Assembly (NCBI GenBank): GCA_011389985.1
Contig: JAABTH010000003.1
Coordinates: 62,001-126,000 of the forward strand
Length of the DNA stretch: 64,000 nt
Direction of reading: 5' to 3'
Origin: Bacillota bacterium
Lineage (GTDB): Bacteria; Bacillota; Dethiobacteria; DTU022
The first letter of the stretch is position 1. Each line of letters opens with the position of its first letter. Under the pieces are notes generated by a model that saw nothing but the letters and a program-made list of their open reading frames with translations, ran no database searches and was not told the origin of the DNA. The position numbers and the translations under genes were made by a program. Shown one piece after another: positions 38,727 to 47,959 of this stretch.

Positions 38727-40448
38727 CTATTTGTGTTTCTGATCAAGAAAACGGACATTGTTTTTTACATAATTAAGGTATTCGTCAATTTCAGTTTTCA
38801 TTCTGTTCTCGTCCCAATTATAGTATTCAGCCATTATTTCTGCTACTGCTGATGCAAGGTCCGGCTGTTTATAATGCCAGATTGTCCATTGCGCTTCGGT
38901 GCGTCTGCACAAAATATCCATCAGTTTAGGAGCAAATTCATTGTCGAGGATATAATCAACTTCGGCTCTGCAGTGCGGGTACCCTTCCAGCAATGATTTA
39001 CCTTTATCGGGGCTGTTTTTTATCGCTTCAAGAATCTTTATCCCATCGCGGCCAAACTGAGTATAAAAATATTCCAGTTGTTCTGGGTGAGCAATATTCC
39101 GGAGGTTTTTTTCACTTAAGATCCGGTCGAATTCCTTCCTGCTTAAAGCGATTTTAAAAGGCTGTTTTGAAAAGCCAGGTTTGTTGTAGTCTGCTTTTGT
39201 AAAATCTTTAATGAGATTCTGTTTGACCAGGTAGAATAGAAGGTCTTCTGCCATGCGCCGGTGAGTTGTTGATTTCCCGCCGGCAATTGCTACCACTCCC
39301 TCTTCTGTCTGAAAGATTTCATGTTTACGTGATACATCAGACTCGTGTCTGGCGCCTTCCTGCCTGATCAGTGGTCTGATCCCGGCATAAGCGCTAATTA
39401 TATCATCATCTGTAAGTTGCGCATGAGGAAAAATCCGGTTAACTGTTCTTAAAAGGTAATCGCAATCAGGCCTTGTACACCAGGGTTCGTCCAGGTTCTT
39501 CGATTCAGGGTAGTAGGCAGTATCCGTGGTGCCGATCACTGAAACGCGCCCTCTGTGCAGAACGAAAAAAAAGCGCTCATCATCAAGAGAAATCAGGCTG
39601 AAAGCATTACAAATGCCGAGTCGTTCGGCCGGCACGACGATATGCACTCCTTTGGTCGGGAATATTCTTGGGCTCCAATTACCAAATGATGACAGCACTT
39701 GATCAGTCCATATACCCGCTGCAGAGACCACACAGGAGCCTTTGATTTCAAAAAAATCTCCGCTAAATTCATTCTGCACAGAAACACCGGTAATTTGGCC
39801 TGCTGAATTTCTAATCAGTTTTTTTACGGTAGCATAATTTAGAGCGCTGGACTGGTTTTCAGGTTTGCTGATACTTTCCTTGATAATCTCCAGGGTTACC
39901 CTTGCATCATCACAATTTGTATCATAATAGTAACCAGCCATAGTCATTTTTCCCAGTTCAGGGTCTTCAAGGGTTATGGCAGGTTCAAATTCTTCAATGA
40001 AAGAAGCGTTAAAAATTCGTCCTTTACGGTAATTTTTAAACTCACTGAACCAATCGGAAATTATTGTGTAAAGAAATACAGCAAGACGAACTTTCAAAGG
40101 CGTTGATTTACTTTTCTGGTAAGAGGGATAGACAAAACCGAGTGGTCTTACCAGGTTTGGAAAGTGGCAGCGCAGCCAGTTGCGTTCACTGGTAGATTCA
40201 CGAACCAGTCCAAATTCACCGGAGGCGAGGTAGCGAAGGCCACCGTGAAAGAGTTTAGATGAACGTGAAGATGTGCCGAAAGCAAAATCATTTTTATCAA
40301 GCAGACAGAACGAAATTCCCCTTAAAGCGCACTCACGGGCTATCCCAGCCCCGGTTATGCCGCCGCCGATAATAATCAGCTCATAAGTTCTGCCGGCAGC
40401 TGTGCGGATTGCATCATCCCGATCCCTGGCACTCCAGTTTCCAGCCAT
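38727..40448 (-). CDS. glpD: FAD-dependent glycerol-3-phosphate dehydrogenase
   Basis: Oxidises glycerol-3-phosphate to dihydroxyacetone phosphate, passing electrons to the quinone pool. About 573 residues. FAD motif YELIIIGGGITGAGIARE, then FGTSSRSSKLFHGGLRYL, SVIGTTDTAYY and the DAO C-terminal domain (RTEAQWTIWHY). Start at the ATG 40448, preceded by AAGGTG; longer in-frame starts (to 40538) lack ribosome sites. No glycerol kinase or facilitator is adjacent. A possible 42-residue ORF precedes it. Confidence 0.92.
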   Translation of the reverse strand: MAGNWSARDRDDAIRTAAGRTYELIIIGGGITGAGIARECALRGISFCLLDKNDFAFGTSSRSSKLFHGGLRYLASGEFGLVRESTSERNWLRCHFPNLVRPLGFVYPSYQKSKSTPLKVRLAVFLYTIISDWFSEFKNYRKGRIFNASFIEEFEPAITLEDPELGKMTMAGYYYDTNCDDARVTLEIIKESISKPENQSSALNYATVKKLIRNSAGQITGVSVQNEFSGDFFEIKGSCVVSAAGIWTDQVLSSFGNWSPRIFPTKGVHIVVPAERLGICNAFSLISLDDERFFFVLHRGRVSVIGTTDTAYYPESKNLDEPWCTRPDCDYLLRTVNRIFPHAQLTDDDIISAYAGIRPLIRQEGARHESDVSRKHEIFQTEEGVVAIAGGKSTTHRRMAEDLLFYLVKQNLIKDFTKADYNKPGFSKQPFKIALSRKEFDRILSEKNLRNIAHPEQLEYFYTQFGRDGIKILEAIKNSPDKGKSLLEGYPHCRAEVDYILDNEFAPKLMDILCRRTEAQWTIWHYKQPDLASAVAEIMAEYYNWDENRMKTEIDEYLNYVKNNVRFLDQKHK

Positions 40449-40506
40449 CTGATCACCTTTTCTCATGTTTTTGCATGATATTCCCGGCGCTGATCTATAT
40501 ATGTCA

Positions 40507-40635
40507 TTACCTGTTGCAGTGCTGTCCATTATTAACAACCAGCGCCAGGGCTTGAGTTTGGGTCTCAGCCAGTTGAATGCTTTTTTCCACTATTTTGCGT
40601 GCATTACAGGCAATTACATTTGTTGAATCCGGCAC
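40507..40635 (-). CDS. Possible 42-residue protein upstream of glpD
   Basis: GTG start eight bases after AAAGGGG; the frame reads VPDSTNVIACNARK followed by IVEKSIQLAETQTQALALVV and stops 58 bases before glpD. The composition is protein-like and helical; the IVEKS-x-QLA wording faintly recalls the tail of class II aldolases, but that is too weak to assign. It partly fills the 356-base interval 40449-40804, where nothing else is seen. Confidence 0.35.
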   Translation of the reverse strand: MPDSTNVIACNARKIVEKSIQLAETQTQALALVVNNGQHCNR

Positions 40636-40804
40636 AAAGATTGCCCCTTTCCGTCAATTATAGAAATAATTAAACAAAAGGGACTAAATTCCTTTATTAC
40701 ACTCCACAAAAAGGGCTGAATCCTGTAAACTGAAGTAAGCAAGACTAAAATCCACCTTAGACCAGAAGAGTTGGCAGAAGCTTAAATGGTTGAAGAAAAG
40801 AGTG

Positions 40805-42076
40805 ATGAATATGGAAATTTGCGAGGCAAAAGAAAAAGTTGTTCTGGCCGGTAAGAGGTTAGTTGAAACAGGGCTTATTGCCCGCACCTGGGGTAATGTC
40901 AGCTGCCGTGTTGATGAAAACAAATTCGTAATTACTCCCAGCGGCCGTGCTTACGAAACTCTGACACCAGATGAAATTGTTACAGTTAATATTAATGATG
41001 AAAGCTTTGAAGGAAGTATTGAACCCTCCTCAGAAAAAGGAGTCCATGCAGCTGCTTACAGTGAGCGTAAAGATATTAATTTTATTATCCATACCCATCA
41101 GCTTAATGCCTCAGCTCTCAGTCCTCTTGGGCTAAATATAGAAGTTATATCTTCAGAAGCATTTGATGCGCTGGGTGGAAATATTATATTTGTGCCTTAT
41201 GGTTTGCCGGGAACTAAAACCCTTAAAATGAATGTTGCATCCGCCATCTCTTCCACCGGCAGTAAAGCCTATCTTATGCAGGCTCACGGCGCGTTATGCC
41301 TTGGCGAGAACGATGAAGAAGCCTTCAGTGTTGCATCAATGATGGAAAAGGTCTGCCACGATTATCTGGTAAACCGCTATCTGGAGGTTAGCGACAGAAG
41401 CAGCTTTGATCCTGATGAGTTGAAAGATTACTACGTAAATCACTACGGCAATCAGGGATTCACAGCCGGATTAGAGGTGAAGTATTTATATTGCAGCGTT
41501 CGGGAGGGTGATTCTTTTAGTTTTTATCTTTCGGGTGGAGAGACAATGGCGCCTAAAAGCTGCAATCCGGAACCAAAAAGTGATGTAAAAATTAGCCTTG
41601 AAAATCCAGATTATGGCAACATTGAAGAACGCGAGGCAGCGGCCATTCACTGTGCAATCTATAGAAAACGTAATGATCTTGGGGCAATAGTGCATAGTTT
41701 ACTCCCTGATATTTTATCTGTTTCACGAACCGGTAGAGCCGTATATCCCATGATTGATGATTTTGCTCAAATCATCGGTGTAAATACCAGGGTTGCTTTT
41801 CCGGATTATAAAGCCACTCCGGAAAAAGTGGCCGGAGAAATACTAAGCAAAATGAAAAAACGCCATGCAGTAATATTAGCCGGTAATGGTGCCTTATGCT
41901 GCGGCCCTGATAGCAGCGATGCAGTTGCAGCCGAGATCATATTTGAGAAGAACTGCAGGGCAGTAATTGCTGCCGATCTATTTGGAAGGGGCAGACCAAT
42001 AAACCCCCGGGAATGCTTGCTGATGCGTCATATATATCTTACACGTTATTCAAAATTAGCCACTTCTGCAAAATAA
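40805..42076 (+). CDS. Tandem class II aldolase/adducin-domain protein
   Basis: Two class II aldolase domains in one chain of about 423 residues. The first (to about 210) keeps the catalytic set: GNVSCRV, TPSG, the Glu in SSEKGVHAAAY, zinc ligands in IIHTHQLNA and QAHGALC. The second has the same order, but HTH becomes HSL (IVHSLLPD) and the last His becomes Asn (AGNGALC), so it probably lost zinc. Likely a sugar-phosphate aldolase or epimerase with a structural second domain. The start is unsure (ATG 40805 or 40811; TTG 40790 also open). The stop codon lies inside the repeat element at 42069. Confidence 0.85.
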   Translation: MNMEICEAKEKVVLAGKRLVETGLIARTWGNVSCRVDENKFVITPSGRAYETLTPDEIVTVNINDESFEGSIEPSSEKGVHAAAYSERKDINFIIHTHQLNASALSPLGLNIEVISSEAFDALGGNIIFVPYGLPGTKTLKMNVASAISSTGSKAYLMQAHGALCLGENDEEAFSVASMMEKVCHDYLVNRYLEVSDRSSFDPDELKDYYVNHYGNQGFTAGLEVKYLYCSVREGDSFSFYLSGGETMAPKSCNPEPKSDVKISLENPDYGNIEEREAAAIHCAIYRKRNDLGAIVHSLLPDILSVSRTGRAVYPMIDDFAQIIGVNTRVAFPDYKATPEKVAGEILSKMKKRHAVILAGNGALCCGPDSSDAVAAEIIFEKNCRAVIAADLFGRGRPINPRECLLMRHIYLTRYSKLATSAK

Positions 42077-42111
42077 CTCAAATTAGTGTCAGACATAAAT
42101 TTAACTTATTT
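42069..42111. repeat. Palindromic repeat element, copy B (decayed)
   Basis: Shares with copy A (16176) the block CAAAATAACTCAA at offset 0, TGTCAGACAT at offset 18 and TTATTT at offset 37. The arms pair less well here. It overlaps the last codons and stop of the aldolase gene, then a T-run follows, so it may also serve as a terminator. Confidence 0.6.
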
Positions 42112-42164
42112 TTTTGGGGTTTCCTATTCTTTTATATGAAATTTAAATTTCATAAAAATTTATG

Positions 42165-42193
42165 TTGAAATATTTTCATCATTATGTTATATT
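42165..42193 (+). promoter_or_regulatory. Promoter of the dpp operon
   Basis: TTGAAA (42165-42170), a 17-base spacer, TATATT (42188-42193), 55 bases before the dppB start. An AT-rich palindrome GAAATTTAAATTTC lies just upstream. Confidence 0.65.
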
Positions 42194-42248
42194 GTATGAA
42201 AAGTTTCTTTATTCTTCACGCACTCAACTCTGAAAAAGGTGGGCGCGA

Positions 42249-43259
42249 ATGGCTTTATACAAATATTTCATTAAAAGACTTGCTTTAACCCTGCCAACGC
42301 TGATTGGTGTCAGTATTATTGTATTTTTGCTCATACATATGATCCCCGGCGATCCTGTCGATATAATGCTTGGTGACAGGGTAACTGATGCTGCCAGATT
42401 GGCTTTGGAGGAAAGGCTTGGACTTAATCAGCCTTTACATATCCAGTACTGGAATTGGTTTTCAAATGCAATCAGGGGCGATTTCGGTATTTCGATCAGA
42501 AGCAACCAGCCAGTGATTGAAGAAATAATGAGTAGGCTCCCGGCCACTGTTGAGTTAACAGTGGTCGCTTTATTGATAGCAGTAATATTTGGTATTTTGT
42601 TTGGAGTAAGCGCTGCACGTTATCGGAATACACCCATTGATTACTCGATGATTGGCTTTTCACTGCTTGGGGTTTCCATTCCGATTTTTTGGCTCGGGAT
42701 GATGCTTATCTTTTTCTTTTCAGTTATGCTTGGTTGGCTGCCGGTATCGGGGCGTTTGGCCATGGGGACCGCAATACCGCAGGTTACGGGATTGTACCTG
42801 GTTGATGCTCTTATTTCTGGAAAGATCGGTGCATTTTGGGATGCTCTTAAGCATCTGGCCCTACCTGCGTTCTCGCTCGCTACAGTATCGCTGGCTCTTA
42901 TAGTAAGGGTAACCCGCTCAAGCATGCTGGATATCCTCAGTGAAGACTACATCCGTACAGCACGGGCTAAAGGAGTACACGAAAGTAAAGTTATTTATAC
43001 TCACGCACTGAAAAATGCAATGATTCCTGTTGTTACTGTAATAGGACTACAGCTGGCTAAGCTGATGGGGGGCGCCATATTAACTGAGACAGTTTTTTCC
43101 TGGCCAGGCATTGGCCGGCTCATAATAACTGCTATCGGTGTACGCGATTATCCTGTCGTGCAGGGTGTTGTCTTTTTTGTCGCCTTTGCTTTTATTGCTA
43201 TCAATATAGTTGTTGATCTCTTTTATGCCTACCTGGATCCACGTATTCGCTACGATTGA
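42249..43259 (+). CDS. dppB: Peptide ABC transporter permease DppB/OppB type
   Basis: Inner-membrane subunit of a di/oligopeptide (or nickel-type) importer. 336 residues, six membrane segments. Hallmarks: LPTLIGVSIIVFLLIHMIPGDP at the N-terminus (in part), GLNQPLHIQYW, and the EAA loop YIRTARAKGVHESKVIYTHAL followed by ETVFSWPGIG. ATG after AAGGTGGG. It starts a run of eight same-strand genes for peptide or amide use. Confidence 0.94.
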   Translation: MALYKYFIKRLALTLPTLIGVSIIVFLLIHMIPGDPVDIMLGDRVTDAARLALEERLGLNQPLHIQYWNWFSNAIRGDFGISIRSNQPVIEEIMSRLPATVELTVVALLIAVIFGILFGVSAARYRNTPIDYSMIGFSLLGVSIPIFWLGMMLIFFFSVMLGWLPVSGRLAMGTAIPQVTGLYLVDALISGKIGAFWDALKHLALPAFSLATVSLALIVRVTRSSMLDILSEDYIRTARAKGVHESKVIYTHALKNAMIPVVTVIGLQLAKLMGGAILTETVFSWPGIGRLIITAIGVRDYPVVQGVVFFVAFAFIAINIVVDLFYAYLDPRIRYD

Positions 43260-43276
43260 TAAGGAGAGTTAAACCG

Positions 43277-44134
43277 GTGAACAGTGAATTTAAACAGGTT
43301 GTCAGAGTATATAAGCGAAACAAGCTGGCGGTAGTTGCTTTTTTCATTGCGCTCATTTTGATGATTCTTGCTGTTATCGGCCCATATCTTGCTCCTTATG
43401 ATCCGGTAGAAATTAACTTGCAGTTGCGTTTTGAGCCGGGCTTTTGGGAAGGCAGCACCGATCATTTTTTAGGTACTGATAACCTGGGCCGTGATATTTT
43501 TTCACGTATCCTTTATGGAACCGGCATTTCACTTAAAGTAGGCTATGCAGTAATTGCTATAACTGCAGTTATCGGGTTATTTATTGGCTTGGTTTCAGGT
43601 TACTTTGGCGGAGTTGTCGATATTGTCATAATGCGGTTTATTGATATTCTACTTGCTTTCCCTCCCCTGCTGCTGGCTTTGGTTATAGCCGCAACTCTTG
43701 GAACCGGCATTGAAAAGGCAATGCTTGCTATAGCCATTATATATATACCCAGCCTGGCCCGTATTGTGCGCGGCTCTGTCCTGACGGTAAAAGAAATGCC
43801 TTATGTGGAGGCCTCCAGAGCAATGGGTGCAGGAAATATATGGATAATCCTTGGTCATGTTCTGCCAAATGTTTTAACCCCGGTTATAGTCTATTTAACC
43901 CTGCTTCTTGGGGATGCTATTTTATACACTGCCGCACTCGGTTTTTTGGGGGTCGGAATTGACCCTACCACACCGGAATGGGGCGCAATGCTCAGCAGTG
44001 GAAAAGACTTTTTAATACTCGGTAAATGGTGGATTACCGTTTTCCCGGGCATCATGATATTTCTTGCAGTCCTTTCTTTTAACCTCTTCGGCGATGGCCT
44101 GCGGGAGGCAGTTGATTCAAAACTGAGATTGTAA
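43277..44134 (+). CDS. dppC: Peptide ABC transporter permease DppC/OppC type
   Basis: Partner permease of DppB. About 285 residues, six membrane segments. Features: LAPYDPVEINL, HFLGTDNLGRDIFSRILYG, the EAA loop YVEASRAMGAGNIWIILGHVLPN and GFLGVGIDPTTPEWGAML. The start is set at the GTG 43277, ten bases after AAGGAGA; the TTG at 43256 overlaps the dppB stop but has no ribosome site. Same operon. Confidence 0.94.
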   Translation: MNSEFKQVVRVYKRNKLAVVAFFIALILMILAVIGPYLAPYDPVEINLQLRFEPGFWEGSTDHFLGTDNLGRDIFSRILYGTGISLKVGYAVIAITAVIGLFIGLVSGYFGGVVDIVIMRFIDILLAFPPLLLALVIAATLGTGIEKAMLAIAIIYIPSLARIVRGSVLTVKEMPYVEASRAMGAGNIWIILGHVLPNVLTPVIVYLTLLLGDAILYTAALGFLGVGIDPTTPEWGAMLSSGKDFLILGKWWITVFPGIMIFLAVLSFNLFGDGLREAVDSKLRL

Positions 44135-44160
44135 ATAGCTTTAAAGAAAGGGGTTTACTT

Positions 44161-45120
44161 TTGCCTGATTTGTCACTGTTAAAAGTAAATAACTTAAAAA
44201 TTGAATTTGCAACAGATCGATCAAAAATTCTGGCTGTCGACGGAATCGATATCAGCCTTAAGAGAGGTAAAACTCTCGGTTTGGTTGGTGAATCAGGTTG
44301 TGGAAAAAGTGTTACTGCCCTGGCAATAATGGGGTTACTGCCCAGGCACGCCTCAATCAGTGGAGAGGTCTTTTTTAAGGAAAGGGATTTACTTAAGCTT
44401 AAAAATAAAGACATGGCAAAAATCCGGGGCAACCAGATATCAATGATATTCCAGGAACCAATGACTTCACTTAATCCGGTCTTCAATATCGAATACCAGA
44501 TGGCTGAAGTGTTTAAGCTGCACCGGGGAAAAAGCGGTAAAGAGGTTCGGCCTGAAATCGTTGACTTGCTTCGGACAGTAGGTATACCGAATCCTGAAAG
44601 ACGAATGAAAGATTTCCCTCACCAGCTTAGCGGCGGAATGCGTCAGAGAGTAATGATAGCTATAGCTATGGCCTGCGAGCCGGATATACTGATTGCTGAT
44701 GAGCCAACTACAGCTCTTGACGTTACCATTCAGGCCCAGATTTTGGAGTTGATGAATGAGCTGCAGAGAGTTCATGATACCGGCCTGCTGATGATAACTC
44801 ACGATTTGGGAGTTATTGCCCAGGTTGCAGAAAAAGTAGTGGTTATGTATGCCGGCCACATCATGGAGTATTCCGGTGTTAAAGAAATATTTTCTGATCC
44901 GCTTCATCCATATACAAGAGGATTATTAAAAACTATACCCAGAATTTCAAGGAAAACAAAACGGCTAGAAGAGATTAAGGGTACGGTGCCTCACATGTCG
45001 AATGTGCCGCCGGGTTGCCGCTTTCATGATCGCTGCAGCGAACGCCTGGCCCGCTGTTCTAAAGAGACGCCGCCTGTCAGCCAGGTTAACGGAAGGACTG
45101 TACGATGCTGGCTATACTAA
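44161..45120 (+). CDS. dppD: Peptide ABC transporter ATPase DppD/OppD type
   Basis: First ATPase of the importer. 319 residues with Walker A GESGCGKS, signature LSGGMRQRVMIA, Walker B ILIADEPTTALD and the C-terminal CRFHDRC...CSKETPP segment that, in this subfamily, binds a 4Fe-4S cluster (here four Cys visible: GCRFHDRC, ARCSKE, RCW). TTG start after AAAGGGG. Twenty bases before dppF. Confidence 0.94.
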   Translation: MPDLSLLKVNNLKIEFATDRSKILAVDGIDISLKRGKTLGLVGESGCGKSVTALAIMGLLPRHASISGEVFFKERDLLKLKNKDMAKIRGNQISMIFQEPMTSLNPVFNIEYQMAEVFKLHRGKSGKEVRPEIVDLLRTVGIPNPERRMKDFPHQLSGGMRQRVMIAIAMACEPDILIADEPTTALDVTIQAQILELMNELQRVHDTGLLMITHDLGVIAQVAEKVVVMYAGHIMEYSGVKEIFSDPLHPYTRGLLKTIPRISRKTKRLEEIKGTVPHMSNVPPGCRFHDRCSERLARCSKETPPVSQVNGRTVRCWLY

Positions 45121-45140
45121 TAATATATGGAGAGATATAA

Positions 45141-46124
45141 ATGAAGCCTCTGATTACAGTCAGTAATCTTAAAATGCATTATCCGATTAAAAAAGTTGAC
45201 AGCTTTACGAAGTATGATCTTTTAAAAGCTGTAGACGGAATCAGTTTTGACCTTTTTGAAGGAGAAACACTGGGGTTGGTCGGTGAATCAGGTTGTGGCA
45301 AGTCTACGACCCGAAAACTTTTACTAAATGTAGAACCTCCTACAGGTGGTGAGGTGTTTTACAATGATGAAAATATATTTACGATGGACCGTTCTAGTCT
45401 GAAGGATTATCGGCGCAATGTACAGACTGTTTACCAGGATCCTTATTCCTCTTTGAACCCCAAGTGGAAGGTTTTAAAACTTGTTTCGGAGCCTTTAATT
45501 GTTCATAAAATTGGCAGCAGGAAAAGCCGTGAAGTTAAAGTTCGCGAGCTGTTATCACTTGTTGGTTTGAGAGAACAGTACATTGACAGCTTTGCCCATG
45601 AATTCAGCGGAGGGCAGCGTCAGAGGATCTGTATAGCCCGTGCCCTTGCCCTGGATCCTCGGGTTATCATAGCCGATGAGCCTGTATCGGCGCTTGATGT
45701 ATCAATTCAGGCCCAGGTAATAAATTTATTTAAAGATTTGAAAGAAAGGCTTAATCTTACTTATTTATTTATCTCACATGATTTAAATGTTGTAAAACAT
45801 ATCAGTGATCGTGTTGCTGTTATGTATCTGGGTAAAATAGTTGAAACAGCTTCTTGTGATGATCTTTTTGATAACCCCAAACATCCCTATACAAAAGCAT
45901 TAATTAAATCTATTCCGGTAGCTGATCCTGAAGAAAAAACAGCTGTTGCTGCTCTTAAAGGTGAAATTCCGAGCCCGATTGATCCTCCCCCGGGATGTGC
46001 TTTCCATACCAGGTGTCCGGAAGCAATGGATAGGTGCAGAGAAATTATTCCGGAAATGTTCTCTATTTCAGGCGATCACCAGGTTTCTTGCCATCTTTAC
46101 ACAGGGGGCAATAAAACTGTATAG
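45141..46124 (+). CDS. dppF: Peptide ABC transporter ATPase DppF/OppF type
   Basis: Second ATPase of the importer. 327 residues: Walker A GESGCGKST, Q-loop VYQDPYSSLNPKW (OppF-specific), signature FSGGQRQRICIARA, Walker B VIIADEPVSALDVS, and the C-terminal Cys segment GCAFHTRCPEAMDRC. Followed by a 189-base gap before the binding-protein gene; that gap shows only a small GTGAT-ctga-ATCAC hairpin. Confidence 0.94.
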   Translation: MKPLITVSNLKMHYPIKKVDSFTKYDLLKAVDGISFDLFEGETLGLVGESGCGKSTTRKLLLNVEPPTGGEVFYNDENIFTMDRSSLKDYRRNVQTVYQDPYSSLNPKWKVLKLVSEPLIVHKIGSRKSREVKVRELLSLVGLREQYIDSFAHEFSGGQRQRICIARALALDPRVIIADEPVSALDVSIQAQVINLFKDLKERLNLTYLFISHDLNVVKHISDRVAVMYLGKIVETASCDDLFDNPKHPYTKALIKSIPVADPEEKTAVAALKGEIPSPIDPPPGCAFHTRCPEAMDRCREIIPEMFSISGDHQVSCHLYTGGNKTV

Positions 46125-46313
46125 GAGGGATTGATACGGTTCCAGATAGCTCCGTGATCTGAATCACAGCGTTTGGAGGGAGGCGAAAGCAGAAAAAGAT
46201 TTATTCAGAATGTTTTAGAGGGGTATTTATCTTAAAAGGACCGGATAACCTGATTTTTTTTAACGGGGTCATCCAAGTCCTGCCAATTTATTTGGAGAAA
46301 GCGAGGATATGTT

Positions 46314-47897
46314 ATGCGAAGCAAAGCAGGTTTAATTTCTTTGATAGCCTTGTTACTGTTACTGGTTTTATTCGCAGTTGGATGTGGCGATGCAGAAAAT
46401 GGTGAACCGGCTGCTCCTGAAGAACCGGATGAAAAAATCTTTATTATTGCCAGGGGTACTGATGCCAAAACCCTTGACTGCGGCTATGCTTATCATGAAG
46501 GTGAAATTGATCTTATGTACCACCTTTATGATGGTTTGGTTAGATTTAAGGATGATGAGAGTCTTGAAATTGAGCCGGCCCTTGCGGCAGATTGGTCGGT
46601 TTCCGAAGATGGACTTGTCTGGACATTTAACCTGCGTGATGATGTTAAATTCCACGACGGGACAGACTTTAATGCTGATGCAGTAGAGTTCAGCTTCATG
46701 CGTATTCTTGATGAGAATCATCCTTATTATGGTCTTGGCGACCAGGGTTTGGCCTACATGGATTGGCTCCTATCCGGGGCAATCAAAGAAGTAAGAGCCG
46801 TGGATGATTACGTTGTTGAAGTTGAGCTTAATGATGTTTTTGGACCCTTTTTGATGTATATGGGAATTTATTCCCAGTTTATAGTAAGCCCGACTGCTGT
46901 TGAAACTCATGGTGAAGATTACTTCCAGAATCCAGTTGGTACTGGACCATTCAAGTTTGATGAATGGAAGCGGGATGAATATGTTCAGATGTCGGTTAAT
47001 GACGGTTACTGGGGTGAAATTCCGGCTATCGACACTATCATCTGGAAAGTAGTGCCGGATGAATCAACTCGCTTGATGGAGTTGCAGTCTGGCAATGTTC
47101 ACGCTATTAAATCAATCTCCCCTGCCCAGCTTGATACTATTCTGGCCAGTGATGACCTCGCTATGATGCAGGTAGCAGGCTCTAACCTGTTTTATGCAGC
47201 AATAAACCATCAAGCAGAACCTTTTGATGATCTTAGGGTGCGCCAGGCATTTATGCATGCCATTGATTTTGACGCCCTGGTAGAAAGTGTTTATGAAGGT
47301 TTGGGAACAAGGGCTGTTAACCCCATGCCGCCTACACTTCTTGGCTACAACCATGATATCGAACCATATGCATATGATCCTGATCGTGCTGTTGAACTGC
47401 TTACCGAAGCAGGACTTCCGGACGGTTTTGATATGGATCTGCATGTATTTGCCGAGTCAAGAGCATATGTTGGCAGACCTGTTGATGCTGCCGAGATTTT
47501 TAAAAGCGATTTGGCCCAGGTCGGGATTAATGCAAACGTAGTTGTAAATGAATGGGGCACCCATCGAAGCCTGTTAAGAGAGCATGAACACCAGGTAGGA
47601 TTTATCGGGTGGTTTGATGTGCCTCATCCGAACAATTTCCTGAATTTACTGGTTTTAAGAGCGGTTAATAACCAGTATGAAAATCCGGAGTTGGAAGAGC
47701 TTTCAAATAAAGCTCTGGCAACGATTGACCCGGCTGAGCAGGAGCAATATTACAGGGAAATGCAGGAGATAATCCTTCGTGATGTTGTAGTCGTCCCTAT
47801 AGCTCACAGCGACTATACTGCTGTTGTGCTTGATGAAATCAGTGGATTCAGACTTGATTCGCTGGGTAATGTACTTGCACATAAAGTTAGTTTCTAA
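46314..47897 (+). CDS. dppA: Extracellular solute-binding lipoprotein, family 5 (DppA/OppA type)
   Basis: Captures the transported peptide outside the cell. 527 residues with a lipoprotein signal (lipobox FAVGC). Family-5 features: LYDGLVRFKDD, EPALAADWSVSEDGLVWTF, LRDDVKFHDGTDFNA, VGTGPFKF. The acidic sequence is typical of secreted proteins. Position at the end of the dpp set is normal; a strong hairpin follows it, often seen after binding-protein genes. The ligand cannot be told from sequence. Confidence 0.94.
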   Translation: MRSKAGLISLIALLLLLVLFAVGCGDAENGEPAAPEEPDEKIFIIARGTDAKTLDCGYAYHEGEIDLMYHLYDGLVRFKDDESLEIEPALAADWSVSEDGLVWTFNLRDDVKFHDGTDFNADAVEFSFMRILDENHPYYGLGDQGLAYMDWLLSGAIKEVRAVDDYVVEVELNDVFGPFLMYMGIYSQFIVSPTAVETHGEDYFQNPVGTGPFKFDEWKRDEYVQMSVNDGYWGEIPAIDTIIWKVVPDESTRLMELQSGNVHAIKSISPAQLDTILASDDLAMMQVAGSNLFYAAINHQAEPFDDLRVRQAFMHAIDFDALVESVYEGLGTRAVNPMPPTLLGYNHDIEPYAYDPDRAVELLTEAGLPDGFDMDLHVFAESRAYVGRPVDAAEIFKSDLAQVGINANVVVNEWGTHRSLLREHEHQVGFIGWFDVPHPNNFLNLLVLRAVNNQYENPELEELSNKALATIDPAEQEQYYREMQEIILRDVVVVPIAHSDYTAVVLDEISGFRLDSLGNVLAHKVSF

Positions 47898-47903
47898 ACC
47901 AGG

Positions 47904-47931
47904 CAGGGGCAGGGTTTTTACCCTGCCCCTG
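47904..47931 (+). terminator. Hairpin after dppA
   Basis: Perfect 12-bp GC-rich arms (47904-47915, 47920-47931), TTTT loop. It lacks a T-run behind it (TAATCTT), so it may protect dppA mRNA or only partly terminate before the next gene. Confidence 0.7.
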
Positions 47932-47959
47932 TAATCTTACAGTAAAGAAGGCCCGTTAA

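Noticed and set aside
44467..44907. 146-codon minus-strand ORF inside dppD
   Set aside because: It overlaps the conserved ATPase motifs on the other strand and has non-protein-like composition.
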